A DNA stretch of 64,000 nucleotides from [Actinomadura] parvosata subsp. kistnae (GCF_900323885.1 NZ_OOHJ01000033.1:62001-126000), one strand, 5' to 3'; numbered from the stretch's first letter, positions 1 through 8,156 are shown. Numbers and translations: made by a program. The notes: generated from the sequence alone by a model not told the origin.

Positions 1-1145
1 CGTTCCACTGGTTCCTGCCCACCTACGGCGACAGCCGCGACGTCGTGGGCGGCGGCCACGGGCTCCCGGCGGGCGCGGCGTCCGGCGCGCGCCCCGCGAC
101 GCTGCCCTACCTGCGCCAGATCGTGCACGCGGCCGAGTAGGTCGGCTTCGCCGGCGCGCTGACGCCCACCGGCGCCTGGTGCGAGGACGCCTGGCTGACC
201 ACCGCGATGCTGGCCGGCACCACCGAGCGGCTGAAGTTCCTGGTGGCCTTCCGTCCCGGGCTGGTCTCCCCCACGCTGGCCGCGCAGATGGCGGCCACCT
301 TCCAGTGGCACTCGCGCGGGCGGCTGCTGCTCAACGTGGTGACCGGCGGCGAGGCCCACGAGCAGCGCGCCTACGGCGACTTCCTGGACAAGGACGCCCG
401 CTACGCCCGTACCGGCGAGTTCCTGCACGTCGTGCGGTCGCTGTGGCAGGGGCAGAGCGTGAGCTTCACCGGCGAGCACGTGCGGGTGGAGGAGGCGCGG
501 CTGGCCCGGCTGCCCGACCCGGTGCCCGAGGTGTACTTCGGCGGCTCCTCCCCCGCCGCGGGCCGGGTGGCGGCGCGGCACGTGGACGCGTACCTCACGT
601 GGGGCGAGCCGCCGGACGCGGTGGCGGAGAAGATCGGCTGGATCGACGGGCTGGCCGCCGCCGAGGGCCGCACGCTGCGGCACGGCATCCGGCTGCACGT
701 GATCACCCGCGACACCAGCGAGCAGGCGTGGGCGCAGGCGCGCCGGCTGCTCGACGGCATCGACCAGGCGACCGTGGAGAAGGTGCAGGCCGGCCTGCAC
801 CGCAGCGAGTCGGAGGGGCAGAAGCGCATGCTCGCCCTGCACGGCGGCCGGCGCGACGACCTGGAGATCTACCCGAACCTGTGGGCGGGCGTCGGGCTGG
901 TGCGCGGCGGCGCGGGCACGGCGCTGGTCGGCAGCCACGCCGAGGTCGCCGACCGCATCGAGGAGTACCACCGGCTCGGGCTCAGCGAGTTCGTGCTGTC
1001 GGGATATCCGCACCTGGAGGAGGCGTACTGGTTCGGCGAGGGCGTGCTGCCCATCCTGCGCGAGCGCGGCCTGTGGCGGCACCCGGCCGAGCCGGCCGCC
1101 GCCGCGCCGGCCTCGATCCCGTTCGCCACGGCAGGAGCCCAGTGA
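1..1145 (+). pseudogene. ssuD: SsuD-like FMNH2-dependent alkanesulfonate monooxygenase, 5' truncated by window edge and interrupted by an in-frame TAG
   Basis: LLM-class flavin monooxygenase that would release sulfite from alkanesulfonates using FMNH2 from a partner reductase. The frame opens at position 3 with the SsuD N-terminal FHWFLPTYGD pattern and runs to TGA at 1143-1145; VTGGEAHEQRAYGD and LSGYPHLEEAYWFGEGVLP are family hallmarks. An in-frame TAG at 138-140 falls in IVHAAE*VGFAG, where homologues have Gln, so CAG to TAG is the likely change. Restart at ATG 207 would give 312 residues lacking roughly the first 65-70. The next gene overlaps at GTGA 1142-1145 and is itself broken, which favours real decay of the pair. 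A sequencing error cannot be excluded. Confidence 0.85.
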
Positions 1146-1609
1146 GCACACCCTCGCAGAACACACCCACGCAGAGCACGCACTCGCAGAGCACACCGGC
1201 GCAGGGCGGCGCGCCGCGGGGCGCCGAGGCCGGGAGCAGGCTGGTGGAGCTGCGGGACGGTTCCTTGGCCACGTGGCCGAGCTCATGGACGGCGCGCTCA
1301 CCGTGCTCCACCTGCGTGACCTGCCCGCCGAGCCGCTCCTGCCCGGCCGCGCCGACCATCCGGACCTGGTGGCCGCGCGGCGCTCGGTGGCCGACGCCGA
1401 CGTGATCGTCCTGGCCACGCCCATCTACAAGGCCACCTACACCGGCCTGGTCAAGGCGTTCCTGGACGGGCTGCCGCAACAGGCGGCACGTGACGCGAGA
1501 GCTGTTCGTGCTGGACACGCAGATCACCCCGCTGGCGGAGGAGCTGCGGCCCCGGCTGCGGGCGCTGGCCGACGAGGTGAACGCGGTCCCGCTGTGCGCG
1601 GTCGCCTGA
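1142..1609 (+). pseudogene. NADPH-dependent FMN reductase (SsuE-like), frameshifted and internally deleted
   Basis: Partner flavin reductase of the preceding monooxygenase, coupled to it by a GTGA overlap. Three frames each carry family sequence: GSRLVELRDG from GTG 1142; then GHVAELMDG through VLATPIYKATYTGLVKAFLDGLPQQA from about 1265; then HVTRELFVLDTQITPLAEEL to TGA 1607-1609. The first shift lies near 1258-1265. At the second junction (about 1483-1489) the family's middle segment, around 40-55 residues by comparison with the usual length near 185, is missing. The N-terminus is low complexity: 15-bp units at 1154-1198 encode SQNTP, TQSTH and SQSTP in place of the first beta strand. Non-functional as read. 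Confidence 0.85.
1154..1201 (+). repeat. 15-bp tandem repeat encoding pentapeptides at the FMN reductase N-terminus
   Basis: Units at 1154-1168, 1169-1183, 1184-1198 and a partial fourth follow the form TCGCAGAGCACACCG with a few changes. They begin four codons after the GTGA-coupled start codon. Confidence 0.8.
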
Positions 1610-1658
1610 CACCATCCGCACACCCGGCCCGGACGGCGGCCAGCCGGGCAGCGGCTAG

Positions 1659-2636
1659 ATCGCTGATGTGAAAATTGGTGATCGGCTGCAGGCATGACGA
1701 AGGACGTCCATGGTCGGTGTGTGAAGACTGACTTGGACGCCCTTCTAACCGCACTCTACGTGCATCTGGACGATCACGTGATGCCTTCGCAGGGCCGGCC
1801 TCGCGGGCGGGGCCGGCCGCCGGTGCTGACCCCGGCCGAGGCGGTGGTCGTGGCAGTGGCGCAAGTGCTGCTGCGGTGTGACGACGAACGCCGCTGGATG
1901 CGGATGGCGGCCGGCCGGATCGGGCATCTGTTCCCCAGACTGCCGTCCCAGTCGCAGTACAACCGGCAACTGCGTGCGCTGGGGCCGGCCATGTCGGCGG
2001 CGGCGTTGTGGCTGGCACGCCAGGTCCCCACCTGGCACGAGCCTTTGCGACTGATGGACGGCACCCCGATCCGCTGCGGCGCCTCGCGGGTGACGGTCAA
2101 CAGATCGCACCTGGGTGAGATCGCCGGATACGGCATGGACAAGTCCCACCACGCCTTCTACTGGGGTGCCAAGCTGATGCTGATCACTACCGCTGACGGC
2201 GCGGTGACCGGCTTCAGCCTGGCCCACCCCAAAGAGCTCGACGAACGCAAGCAGGCCCTGCACCTGCTGCACGTCCACCAGATAGCCGGCGGTCCATGCC
2301 CGATCGTGTGCGACAAGGGATTCGCCGGAGCCGGCATCGAGAAGGCCGCCGCCGATCTGGGCCACCTCCTGATCCGGCCGGCCCGCGAAGACGAGCCTGC
2401 ACGCACCCTGCCGTTTCCCGGCTGGCTGCGCCAGCGCATCGAGGCGATCATCTGGACGCTGAAGAACCAGCTCGGCCTCGAACGTCACAACGCCCGCCAT
2501 CCAGACGGCCTCTGGGCACGCATCAGCCAACGCGTCCTCGCCCTCAACGCCGCAATCTGGCACAACTGGAACACTGACGCACCGGTGAAACGGTCACTGA
2601 CCGCCTATGACCACTAACCAAATTCACATCAGCGAT
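1659..2636 (+). mobile_element. IS982-type insertion sequence, 978 bp, apparently complete
   Basis: Ends are inverted repeats: left ATCGCTGATGTGAA at 1659-1672 and the same sequence read inward from 2636, then imperfect matching through AATTGGT versus TTTGGT. The element is flanked by CTAG on both sides (1655-1658 and 2637-2640), a 4-bp target duplication. A 16-bp sequence GCCGGGCAGCGGCTAG also occurs on both sides (1643-1658 and 2640-2655). With the element removed, the target is a 15-bp tandem repeat carrying the stop codon of the LanC-like gene. It holds a single transposase gene in one intact frame, so it may be recent or still active. Confidence 0.9.
1694..2617 (+). CDS. IS982-family DDE transposase
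   Basis: 307 residues with the IS982 layout: N-terminal region ending SQSQYNRQLR, then the DDE catalytic fold. Candidate catalytic residues are D122 (LMDGTPIRCG), D207 (CDKGFAG) and E250 (RIEAIIWTLKNQLGLERH). The C-terminal IWHNWN...RSLTAYDH is shared by actinobacterial members I recall annotated as IS982. The start is uncertain: ATG 1694 gives the longest frame, but GTG 1721 (VKTDLDALLTALYV) matches where many homologues begin. The stop lies 17 bp inside the right end of the element. An IS5-like assignment is the alternative, since a CTAG duplication also suits that family. Confidence 0.9.
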   Translation: MTKDVHGRCVKTDLDALLTALYVHLDDHVMPSQGRPRGRGRPPVLTPAEAVVVAVAQVLLRCDDERRWMRMAAGRIGHLFPRLPSQSQYNRQLRALGPAMSAAALWLARQVPTWHEPLRLMDGTPIRCGASRVTVNRSHLGEIAGYGMDKSHHAFYWGAKLMLITTADGAVTGFSLAHPKELDERKQALHLLHVHQIAGGPCPIVCDKGFAGAGIEKAAADLGHLLIRPAREDEPARTLPFPGWLRQRIEAIIWTLKNQLGLERHNARHPDGLWARISQRVLALNAAIWHNWNTDAPVKRSLTAYDH

Positions 2637-2651
2637 CTAGCCGGGCAGCGG

Positions 2652-4010
2652 CTAGCCGCCGGAGACGCACGGGACCGGAAGGGCGGGGAACGGGTTGTCG
2701 GGCAGGAGCAGGACGCGGCGCGCCCGGTCGGGCTGGCCGGCAGCGTCCAGGTGGAGCAGGGCCGACCCGATGCCCGCCGCGCCGACCATGTAGCCGGTGT
2801 CCGCGCTCACCTCGCCGGGCCGCACCCGCCGATAGGCCTGATACCAGCGGTAGCCGCGCCCGTCGTGGTCGTCGGCCCTGGCCACCAGGTCGGCGGCGAG
2901 CGTGCGGGCGAACTCCAGGCAGGAGGCCCGCCCCGTGACCGCCCACAGCCCCACGAACAGCTCCACCAGGCCGGCCGTGCCGCAGCACTGGCAGGCCGAG
3001 TTCCAGTAACCGGGCGTGCGGCGGGGCGGGGCCGAGCTGTCGACCACGCCGTGCGCCAGCCGCTCCACCCAGTCCAGGTCCTCGAGGTCGCCGCTCACCC
3101 GGTGCAGCTCGTAGAACATCCTGGCCACCCCGGCCGCGCCCGAGCAGAACCCGGCGTAGTACAGCTCCCCGGAGCGCGGCACGTGGTGCGGGACCAGGGC
3201 GCGGCCGTCGCCCGTCACGCTCACCTCGCGGACGAAGGCGGCTCCGCTGCGGGCGGCGCGCAGGAAGCGCTCGTCGGCGGTCACCCCGTACAGGCGGGCC
3301 TGGAGGAAGGCGATGCCGGCCGAGCCGGTCAGGAAGCCGGGGGTGATCGCGTCGGAGGGCAGGCCGTCGAGGCCGCCGTGCCGGTGGCCGGGCACGGGCA
3401 GCCCGGCGATGCGCAGGCCGGCGCTGACGGCCGCCGCCTCGTACGCGGGCTCGCCGAAGCGGGCGGCGGCGCGCAGCAGGCCCAGCACGATGCCGCCGTC
3501 GCCGCGCTGGGCGGGGTCGAACGTCCAGCCGAAGCCGTCCACGCGGGTGTGCCCGCTCGCCACGATCAGGTCGGCGATCGCCGCCGCCTCCGCGTCGAGC
3601 CGGTCGTCGCCGAGCGCCCAGCCGGCCTCCATCAGCGCGATCATGGTGCCGGTCAGCCCGTGGTGCAGCGTCAGGTCGCTCTCCCGCCGCCAGGTGGCGG
3701 CCAGCCAGCGGGCGCCGCGCCGCGCGTCCTCCAGGTACGTCTCCTGCCCGGTGGCGGCGGCCAGCTCCAGGAAGAACAGCACGATCCCGGCCGCTCCCGA
3801 GTACAGGGACCGGGGCCGCGGCGGCAGCGCCGACCTGCCATGCCGGTCGGGATTGGCCCGCCAGTGCGTGCCGTGCTCGTCGTCCACGGCGGCGGATCTG
3901 ATCCAGCGCGCGGTCGAGATGGCGGCCGTCATCGGAGAGTGGGCACGAGCGCTCATGGGGCGGATCTCGTCCAAGCTCATGACGAGACTCTGGCACATCC
4001 GCAGGGACAT
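2652..4010 (-). CDS. LanC-like lanthionine cyclase family protein
   Basis: About 450 residues with the alpha/alpha toroid repeats of LanC proteins: LYSGAAGIVLFFLEL, LHHGLTGTMIALMEAG, GFLTGSAGIAFLQAR, GFCSGAAGVARMFYEL, CQCCGTAGLVELFVGL and GYMVGAAGIGSALLHL. Candidate zinc ligands are C289 in FCSG and C342-C343 in CCG; nisin-type cyclases have CHG here, so this is the all-cysteine variant. No dehydratase or precursor gene is visible nearby, so the substrate is unknown and it may be an orphan LanC-like protein. Start uncertain: ATG 4010, with later in-frame ATGs, one preceded by GGACGAG. Its TAG stop (2654-2652) lies in the repeat split by the IS element. Confidence 0.8.
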   Translation of the reverse strand: MSLRMCQSLVMSLDEIRPMSARAHSPMTAAISTARWIRSAAVDDEHGTHWRANPDRHGRSALPPRPRSLYSGAAGIVLFFLELAAATGQETYLEDARRGARWLAATWRRESDLTLHHGLTGTMIALMEAGWALGDDRLDAEAAAIADLIVASGHTRVDGFGWTFDPAQRGDGGIVLGLLRAAARFGEPAYEAAAVSAGLRIAGLPVPGHRHGGLDGLPSDAITPGFLTGSAGIAFLQARLYGVTADERFLRAARSGAAFVREVSVTGDGRALVPHHVPRSGELYYAGFCSGAAGVARMFYELHRVSGDLEDLDWVERLAHGVVDSSAPPRRTPGYWNSACQCCGTAGLVELFVGLWAVTGRASCLEFARTLAADLVARADDHDGRGYRWYQAYRRVRPGEVSADTGYMVGAAGIGSALLHLDAAGQPDRARRVLLLPDNPFPALPVPCVSGG

Positions 4011-4025
4011 TGCAGGGTTTTCCGA

Positions 4026-4364
4026 TTATTTCCATAGGTTTTGTTGGGAACCCTTGATCGGCAGGCCGGCGAGCGGGACGTGGTGCTGACCCGCGTGCAT
4101 GTCACGGTCGCGCAGCGAGCCCTGGGCGAGGGGCCGCGGGAAGGAGATCTTCACGACGTTCAGCGACGGGATCCGGAAGATCTGGACCGTGCCCTCCTCG
4201 ACCCGGTACAGCTCGGCGATCACCCGCTCGTTCAGGAACGACGCGTCCGCGGCGATCCGGTAGCCGGCGGCGTCGCGCATGAACAGCTCCATGGTGACCC
4301 AGAACGGGCCCGCGTTCTTGGAGCGCACCTCGTGCGCGAGGTCGGCCAGGGTGATCTCAGGCAT
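4026..4364 (-). CDS. DUF4387 family protein
   Basis: 112 residues. The N-terminus MPEITLADLAHEVRSKNAGPF and the region FMRDAAGYRIAADASFL...VARLYRV-like are typical of DUF4387, a small protein nearly always encoded beside AtuA/DUF1446 proteins. The gene overlaps the AtuA stop by 8 nt (4357-4364), so the two are translationally coupled and probably form one complex or act in one pathway. The C-terminal tail after SFPRPLAQGSLRDRDMHAGQHH is slightly longer than usual. The molecular function of DUF4387 is not established. Confidence 0.85.
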   Translation of the reverse strand: MPEITLADLAHEVRSKNAGPFWVTMELFMRDAAGYRIAADASFLNERVIAELYRVEEGTVQIFRIPSLNVVKISFPRPLAQGSLRDRDMHAGQHHVPLAGLPIKGSQQNLWK

Positions 4365-5739
4365 CGGCCTTCTCCCCCATCTCGATGCGGAACAGGCTCG
4401 CCGGGTCGGCGCAGTCCACGACGTGGTTGAGCGCGAACTCGTACGCGGCGCCGCGCTCCACCTCGGCCGGCGAGAACGGGAACGCCAGGCTCGGCAGGTA
4501 ACCCATCGCGGGGGTCGGCAGGTGCAGCATCAGCGGGTTGGCGACCTTGGCGATCGCGGTGGCCGTCGCCTGGTCGGGCGCGTTGACCAGCAGCATCACG
4601 CCCACCTCCCGGGGCGGCCCGGTCTCGGGCTCCAGGTCGCCCAGCACCGCGTTGTGGCCGTAGAGGCGCAGGTCGAAGGCGTACTCGTCGTCCGCCAGCC
4701 CCAGGGTCTGGTGCACGCGCCGCCGGATCATCGTGCGCATCAGGTCCGCCCAGGCGTCGATGTCGGCGAGGATGAGGGGGTCGCGGATCGCGGTGAACGA
4801 CAGGGTCTCGTAGCCGGTGATCCGGGCGCCCTCCAGCTTGATCGTGTACTGGCCGGCGGGGTGGAAGCGCGACCCCTCGACGCGGACGATCCGGTCGTCG
4901 AGCGCGACGTAGCGCGCGTCCCGGACGTCGAGGGTGCCGGCGGGCTCGCGCATCTCGAACGGGTTCGCGCTCTCGTAGAGCATGTGGGCGGCCACCGTGA
5001 TCGGCGTGCACGACACGGCCGGGTCGAGTGGCTCGATGGTGAAGCCGCCGGCGTCGATGGTGGCGAGCACGCCGCCCGCGCGCGGGTCCGTGGTGCACTG
5101 GCCGCCGCACTCGACGATCTTGGCGGCGTGCCACGCCGGCCCGGCGGGCATGCCCTTCATGAGCGGGTAGGCGGCGGCCACGGCCGTGTCGGTGGCCCGG
5201 CCGGCGAGCACGACCTGGGCGCCGGCGCGCAGTGCCGCGACGATCGGCTCGTGCCCCATCGCGCCGACGATGTGGGTGCAGCTCTCGAGGGTCTCGGCCC
5301 GCAGCGGCCCCATCGGGGGCAGCGGGTGGATCCGGCCCGCGTCCAGGTGCTCCTTCAGCTCCGCCGCGCTCTGCTCGCTGTAGACGCGCGCGACCTTCAG
5401 GCTCAGGCCCTCCCGCGCCATCACCTCGGCGGCGATCCCGGCGACCCAGTCGACGCCGCTGTCGGTGCCGCTCGTGCCGCAGGAGCCCACGATCACCGGT
5501 ATGCCCGCGCCGGCGGCGGCCGTCAGCAGGCTGCGCAGGTCGCGGGCCACCGCCTCGGCCGTCGTCTTGGGGGTCGAGGAGCCGAGGTAGTAGGGGCCGG
5601 AGTCGGTGGACCCGGCGTCGATGCTGATGACGTCGGCGCCCAGCGCGATGCCGCGCTCGATCGTCGCGTGGTCCCAGCCGGCGCCGAGCATGCCGCTCGG
5701 CGCCAGGACCCGGACCTGCTTGACGGGTTCGCTGCCCAT
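4357..5739 (-). CDS. AtuA-family (DUF1446) acyclic terpene utilization-like protein
   Basis: 460 residues covering the full DUF1446 domain: VRVLAPSGMLGAGW at the N-terminus, DVISIDAGSTDSGPYYLG, IPVIVGSCGTSGTDSGV, VVLAGRATDTAVAAAYPL and VECGGQCTTDPRAGG. The family is named for the Pseudomonas acyclic terpene (citronellol/geraniol) catabolism locus, but most actinobacterial members have no proven substrate. The MFS transporter upstream, DUF4387 downstream and a divergent GntR regulator suggest a regulated uptake and catabolism operon. The start ATG 5739 follows an AGAAGGAC ribosome site at the end of a 17-bp repeat array. Confidence 0.88.
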   Translation of the reverse strand: MGSEPVKQVRVLAPSGMLGAGWDHATIERGIALGADVISIDAGSTDSGPYYLGSSTPKTTAEAVARDLRSLLTAAAGAGIPVIVGSCGTSGTDSGVDWVAGIAAEVMAREGLSLKVARVYSEQSAAELKEHLDAGRIHPLPPMGPLRAETLESCTHIVGAMGHEPIVAALRAGAQVVLAGRATDTAVAAAYPLMKGMPAGPAWHAAKIVECGGQCTTDPRAGGVLATIDAGGFTIEPLDPAVSCTPITVAAHMLYESANPFEMREPAGTLDVRDARYVALDDRIVRVEGSRFHPAGQYTIKLEGARITGYETLSFTAIRDPLILADIDAWADLMRTMIRRRVHQTLGLADDEYAFDLRLYGHNAVLGDLEPETGPPREVGVMLLVNAPDQATATAIAKVANPLMLHLPTPAMGYLPSLAFPFSPAEVERGAAYEFALNHVVDCADPASLFRIEMGEKADA

Positions 5740-5748
5740 GTCCTTCTT

Positions 5749-5799
5749 TCTCTCTGTGTCATCGGTCTCTCTGTGTCATCGGTCTCTCTGTGTCATCGG
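5749..5799 (-). repeat. Three perfect 17-bp tandem repeats forming chained mini-ORFs between the MFS and AtuA genes
   Basis: Copies at 5749-5765, 5766-5782 and 5783-5799; minus-strand unit CCGATGACACAGAGAGA. Each has a weak SD-like AGAGAGA and an ATG. ATGs start at 5796, 5779 and 5762. The first two read Met-Thr-Gln-Arg-Asp-Arg-stop, and each TGA overlaps the next ATG as ATGA. The third continues out of frame into the AtuA gene for 79 codons. Confidence 0.9.
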
Positions 5800-5800
5800 T

Positions 5801-7075
5801 TCAGGGGGAGCCGTGCCCGGCTTCCGAGCGCCGCCGCAGGGCGCTGACGCGCGCGACCACCAGCACGGCGACGGCCGCGAGGATCGAGACGTGGATGAGC
5901 ATCAGTGACCAGCTCGTCAGGTCGACCATGCCGCCGACCACGGCCGGGCCGAGGAAGCCGCCGCCGACCCAGCCGACGGTGTAGAGCCCGGTGTAGGTGC
6001 CGACGACCCCGCCGGACGGGGCGAGGTTCCACAGGACGACGACGGCGTTCACGAGGAACGCGGACGCGCCCGCCGCCGCGACGCACAGGCCGAGCATGAC
6101 ACCGGTGGGCGTGTGCACCACGGTGCCGAGCACCAGCCCGGCGGCGAACACCGTCATCCCGGCCATCATCACGCGCAGCCGGCCGAAGCGCTCGGCGAGC
6201 ACCGCCACCGGGTAGGCGGCCACGATGAAGGCAACCCCGCTGGGCAGGGTCAGCCCGCCCGCGTCGCCGCGCGACAGGCCCAGCGCCTCCATGCCGTACG
6301 GGGTGATGAGCGCCCGGGAGGCGGCCCAGGCGCCGCCGAAGACGAGGATGGACACGATGAGCAACAGCCGGCTGCGGTCGGGGTCGCGCACGATGTCGAG
6401 CACGACGTCCCGCACCCGGGCCTGCCGGGAGGCGGCGCCCGGCCGCTCGCGGTCCTCCGCGAGCGCGGCCTGGTAGCCCGGCGAGCGGCTGTCGCGCAGC
6501 TTCAGGCCGAGCACGGCCGCGGAGGCCACCATCAGGGCCGCGGGGATCGCGAACGACGCCGCGGGGAAGTCGTCGATCAGGAAGATGCTGATGAGCGCCG
6601 CGACCATCACCGTGAGGCTCGACGCGATCTTGACCACCGCGTTGGCCCGGCTCCGGCGCTGCGGCGGGATGAAGTCAGGTAGCAGGGACTCGGCGATGGG
6701 CTTGAAGGAGTTCGCGGTCAGCGCGTAGGCGAACATCACCAGGATGAGCGGCGGCAGCGCGGCCGCGGCGTGCGGGATGGCGAGGAACAGCAGCGCCGCC
6801 AGCGGCATCCCGACGACGAGGTACGGGATGCGCCTGCCCCACGCGGTCCGGGTGTTGTCCGACCGGTTGCCCATCCACGGCTGGATGAAGATGCCGAGCA
6901 GGTTGTCCATCCCCATGAGCAGGCCGACGAGCGCGGCGCTGGTGATGTGCTCGCGCAGCAGGGGCGGCACCTGCGAGTCGTAGAGGTTCCACGTGGATTC
7001 CTGGGCGAAGACCGCCAGGGAGATGAAGAAAGTGATCCGCCCTGTTCGCGTGCGCGGGCCGCTCGTCGTCGCCAT
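5801..7075 (-). CDS. MFS transporter (GPH/sugar:cation-symporter-like), first gene of the AtuA operon
   Basis: 424 residues with about 12 predicted membrane segments; GNRSDNTRTAWGRRIPYLVVG in the loop after helix 2 is the sort of motif seen in GPH/MFS_2-type carriers. It probably imports the compound handled by the AtuA/DUF4387 proteins. I chose ATG 7075 (MATTSGPRTRTGR) because GGAAGGG lies just upstream; the longer frame to 7144 would run through the operator. The stop at 5803-5801 is only 4 nt before the first ATG of the mini-ORF repeat array. Confidence 0.87.
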   Translation of the reverse strand: MATTSGPRTRTGRITFFISLAVFAQESTWNLYDSQVPPLLREHITSAALVGLLMGMDNLLGIFIQPWMGNRSDNTRTAWGRRIPYLVVGMPLAALLFLAIPHAAAALPPLILVMFAYALTANSFKPIAESLLPDFIPPQRRSRANAVVKIASSLTVMVAALISIFLIDDFPAASFAIPAALMVASAAVLGLKLRDSRSPGYQAALAEDRERPGAASRQARVRDVVLDIVRDPDRSRLLLIVSILVFGGAWAASRALITPYGMEALGLSRGDAGGLTLPSGVAFIVAAYPVAVLAERFGRLRVMMAGMTVFAAGLVLGTVVHTPTGVMLGLCVAAAGASAFLVNAVVVLWNLAPSGGVVGTYTGLYTVGWVGGGFLGPAVVGGMVDLTSWSLMLIHVSILAAVAVLVVARVSALRRRSEAGHGSP

Positions 7076-7110
7076 GGGACGCCCTTCCGACTGCCGGTGT
7101 GGCGCGCACC

Positions 7111-7140
7111 ACACTAGTTTTGCTATAGCAAAACCGTCAA
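7111..7140 (-). promoter_or_regulatory. Promoter of the MFS-AtuA-DUF4387 operon with a perfect palindromic operator in its spacer
   Basis: On the minus strand, -35 TTGACG (7140-7135), an 18-bp spacer and -10 TAGTGT (7116-7111). The spacer is almost filled by the perfect 16-bp palindrome TTTTGCTATAGCAAAA (7118-7133). Binding there by the divergent GntR protein would block RNA polymerase, so repression relieved by a substrate is the expected mode. Confidence 0.7.
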
Positions 7141-7157
7141 GCATTGCAATCTAGCTT

Positions 7158-7175
7158 TGCCATGGCAGATAGACT
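7158..7175 (+). promoter_or_regulatory. Leaderless promoter and second palindrome for the GntR gene
   Basis: -10-like TAGACT at 7170-7175 lies 6 nt before ATG 7182, placing transcription start at the start codon. TGCCATGGCA (7158-7167) is a perfect 10-bp palindrome just upstream, a candidate autoregulatory half of the operator region. No convincing -35; TTGCAA at 7144-7149 is 20 bp away. Confidence 0.45.
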
Positions 7176-7181
7176 GCCGGT

Positions 7182-7919
7182 ATGGCGGACACGACCTTGC
7201 AGGGCCTGACGACCAGCACACTCGCCGACCGCGCGTACCGCGCCATCCGTGACGCGATCACCACAGGAGAGCTGCGTCCCGGCCAGAAGGTCACCGAGCG
7301 GGGGCTCGCCGAGCGGCTGTCGGTCAGCCCGACGCCGGTGCGCGAGGCCATCCGGCGCCTGGAGCAGGACGGCCTGCTCGAACGCACGGGCCCGCGCACC
7401 GTGCAGGTGGCAACCTTCGGCGACGTCGCCGTCCAGGACCTCGCCGAGGTCGAGGTCGCCCTGCGCGGCATGGTGGCCCGCTTCGCCGCCCGGCGCGCGA
7501 CCCCGGAGCAGCTCGACCGGCTCGACGCCATCCTCGACGAGGCCGACGACCTGCTGATCCTCATCAAGCAGCGCCACCAGGCCGGCCAGCAGCCGTCGCG
7601 GCACCTCGGCCGGCTGCTCGACGCCATGCAGCGCTTCAACGAGGTCGTCGAGTCCTGCGCCGGCAACCCCGTCCTCGTGCGGCTGCTCGACCAGACCCGC
7701 GTGTTCTCCTGGCCGGAGCGCCGGGCCCGGCTGCTCGAACGCATCAGCCACGACGCCGAGTTCGGCCTGCACCGCTACACCAGCCATCGTGCGCTGGTGC
7801 GGGCGTTGCGGGCGGGCGACTCGGCGGCGGCGGAGGCGCTCGTCATCGACGACGCCCGCGGCGGGCTCGGCGACCTCCTGGCCGCACCCGCGGCGAAGGC
7901 TTCCGTCGCCTCGCCCTGA
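7182..7919 (+). CDS. GntR-family transcriptional regulator, FCD (FadR) subfamily
   Basis: 245 residues. The N-terminal winged HTH (residues 13-78) reads LADRAYRAIRDAITTGELRPGQKVTERGLAERLSVSPTPVREAIRRLEQDGLLER, a textbook GntR domain; the C-terminal all-alpha FCD domain follows and would bind a small carboxylate-type ligand. It is divergent from the MFS-AtuA operon across a 106-bp intergenic region containing two palindromes, so it is the likely repressor of that operon and of itself. ATG 7182 appears to be leaderless. Confidence 0.92.
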   Translation: MADTTLQGLTTSTLADRAYRAIRDAITTGELRPGQKVTERGLAERLSVSPTPVREAIRRLEQDGLLERTGPRTVQVATFGDVAVQDLAEVEVALRGMVARFAARRATPEQLDRLDAILDEADDLLILIKQRHQAGQQPSRHLGRLLDAMQRFNEVVESCAGNPVLVRLLDQTRVFSWPERRARLLERISHDAEFGLHRYTSHRALVRALRAGDSAAAEALVIDDARGGLGDLLAAPAAKASVASP

Positions 7920-8087
7920 AGACCTTCGACGCACCGCCAGGAAACCAGGCGCGGCAAGCTTTTCGCCGGCCACCGAGCCCCGCACCTCTCTGCCCGGCCT
8001 CCCCCACCTCGCCACCCGGTGGTCCTGCCGCTCGGCGTCCTGGCGGTCATGGCGACAGTGACGTGCGGCGAGCCGAGGTCACGCGGC

Positions 8088-8129
8088 GTACGCAGGTACG
8101 CGGATCACGCAGTGTACGCAGGTACGCGG
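8088..8129. repeat. Two 16-bp direct repeats 26 bp apart
   Basis: GTACGCAGGTACGCGG occurs at 8088-8103 and 8114-8129; a weaker third copy follows near 8139. It lies in the 237-bp non-coding stretch 7920-8156 between convergent gene ends, where I see no other feature. Confidence 0.75.
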
Positions 8130-8156
8130 TTCAGGCGGGGTACGCCGGTGCGCGCA

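Noticed and set aside
2652..4364. Lanthipeptide biosynthetic cluster
   Set aside because: Only the LanC-like gene is present. The neighbouring AtuA/DUF4387 genes belong to a catabolic operon, and I found no precursor peptide or dehydratase.
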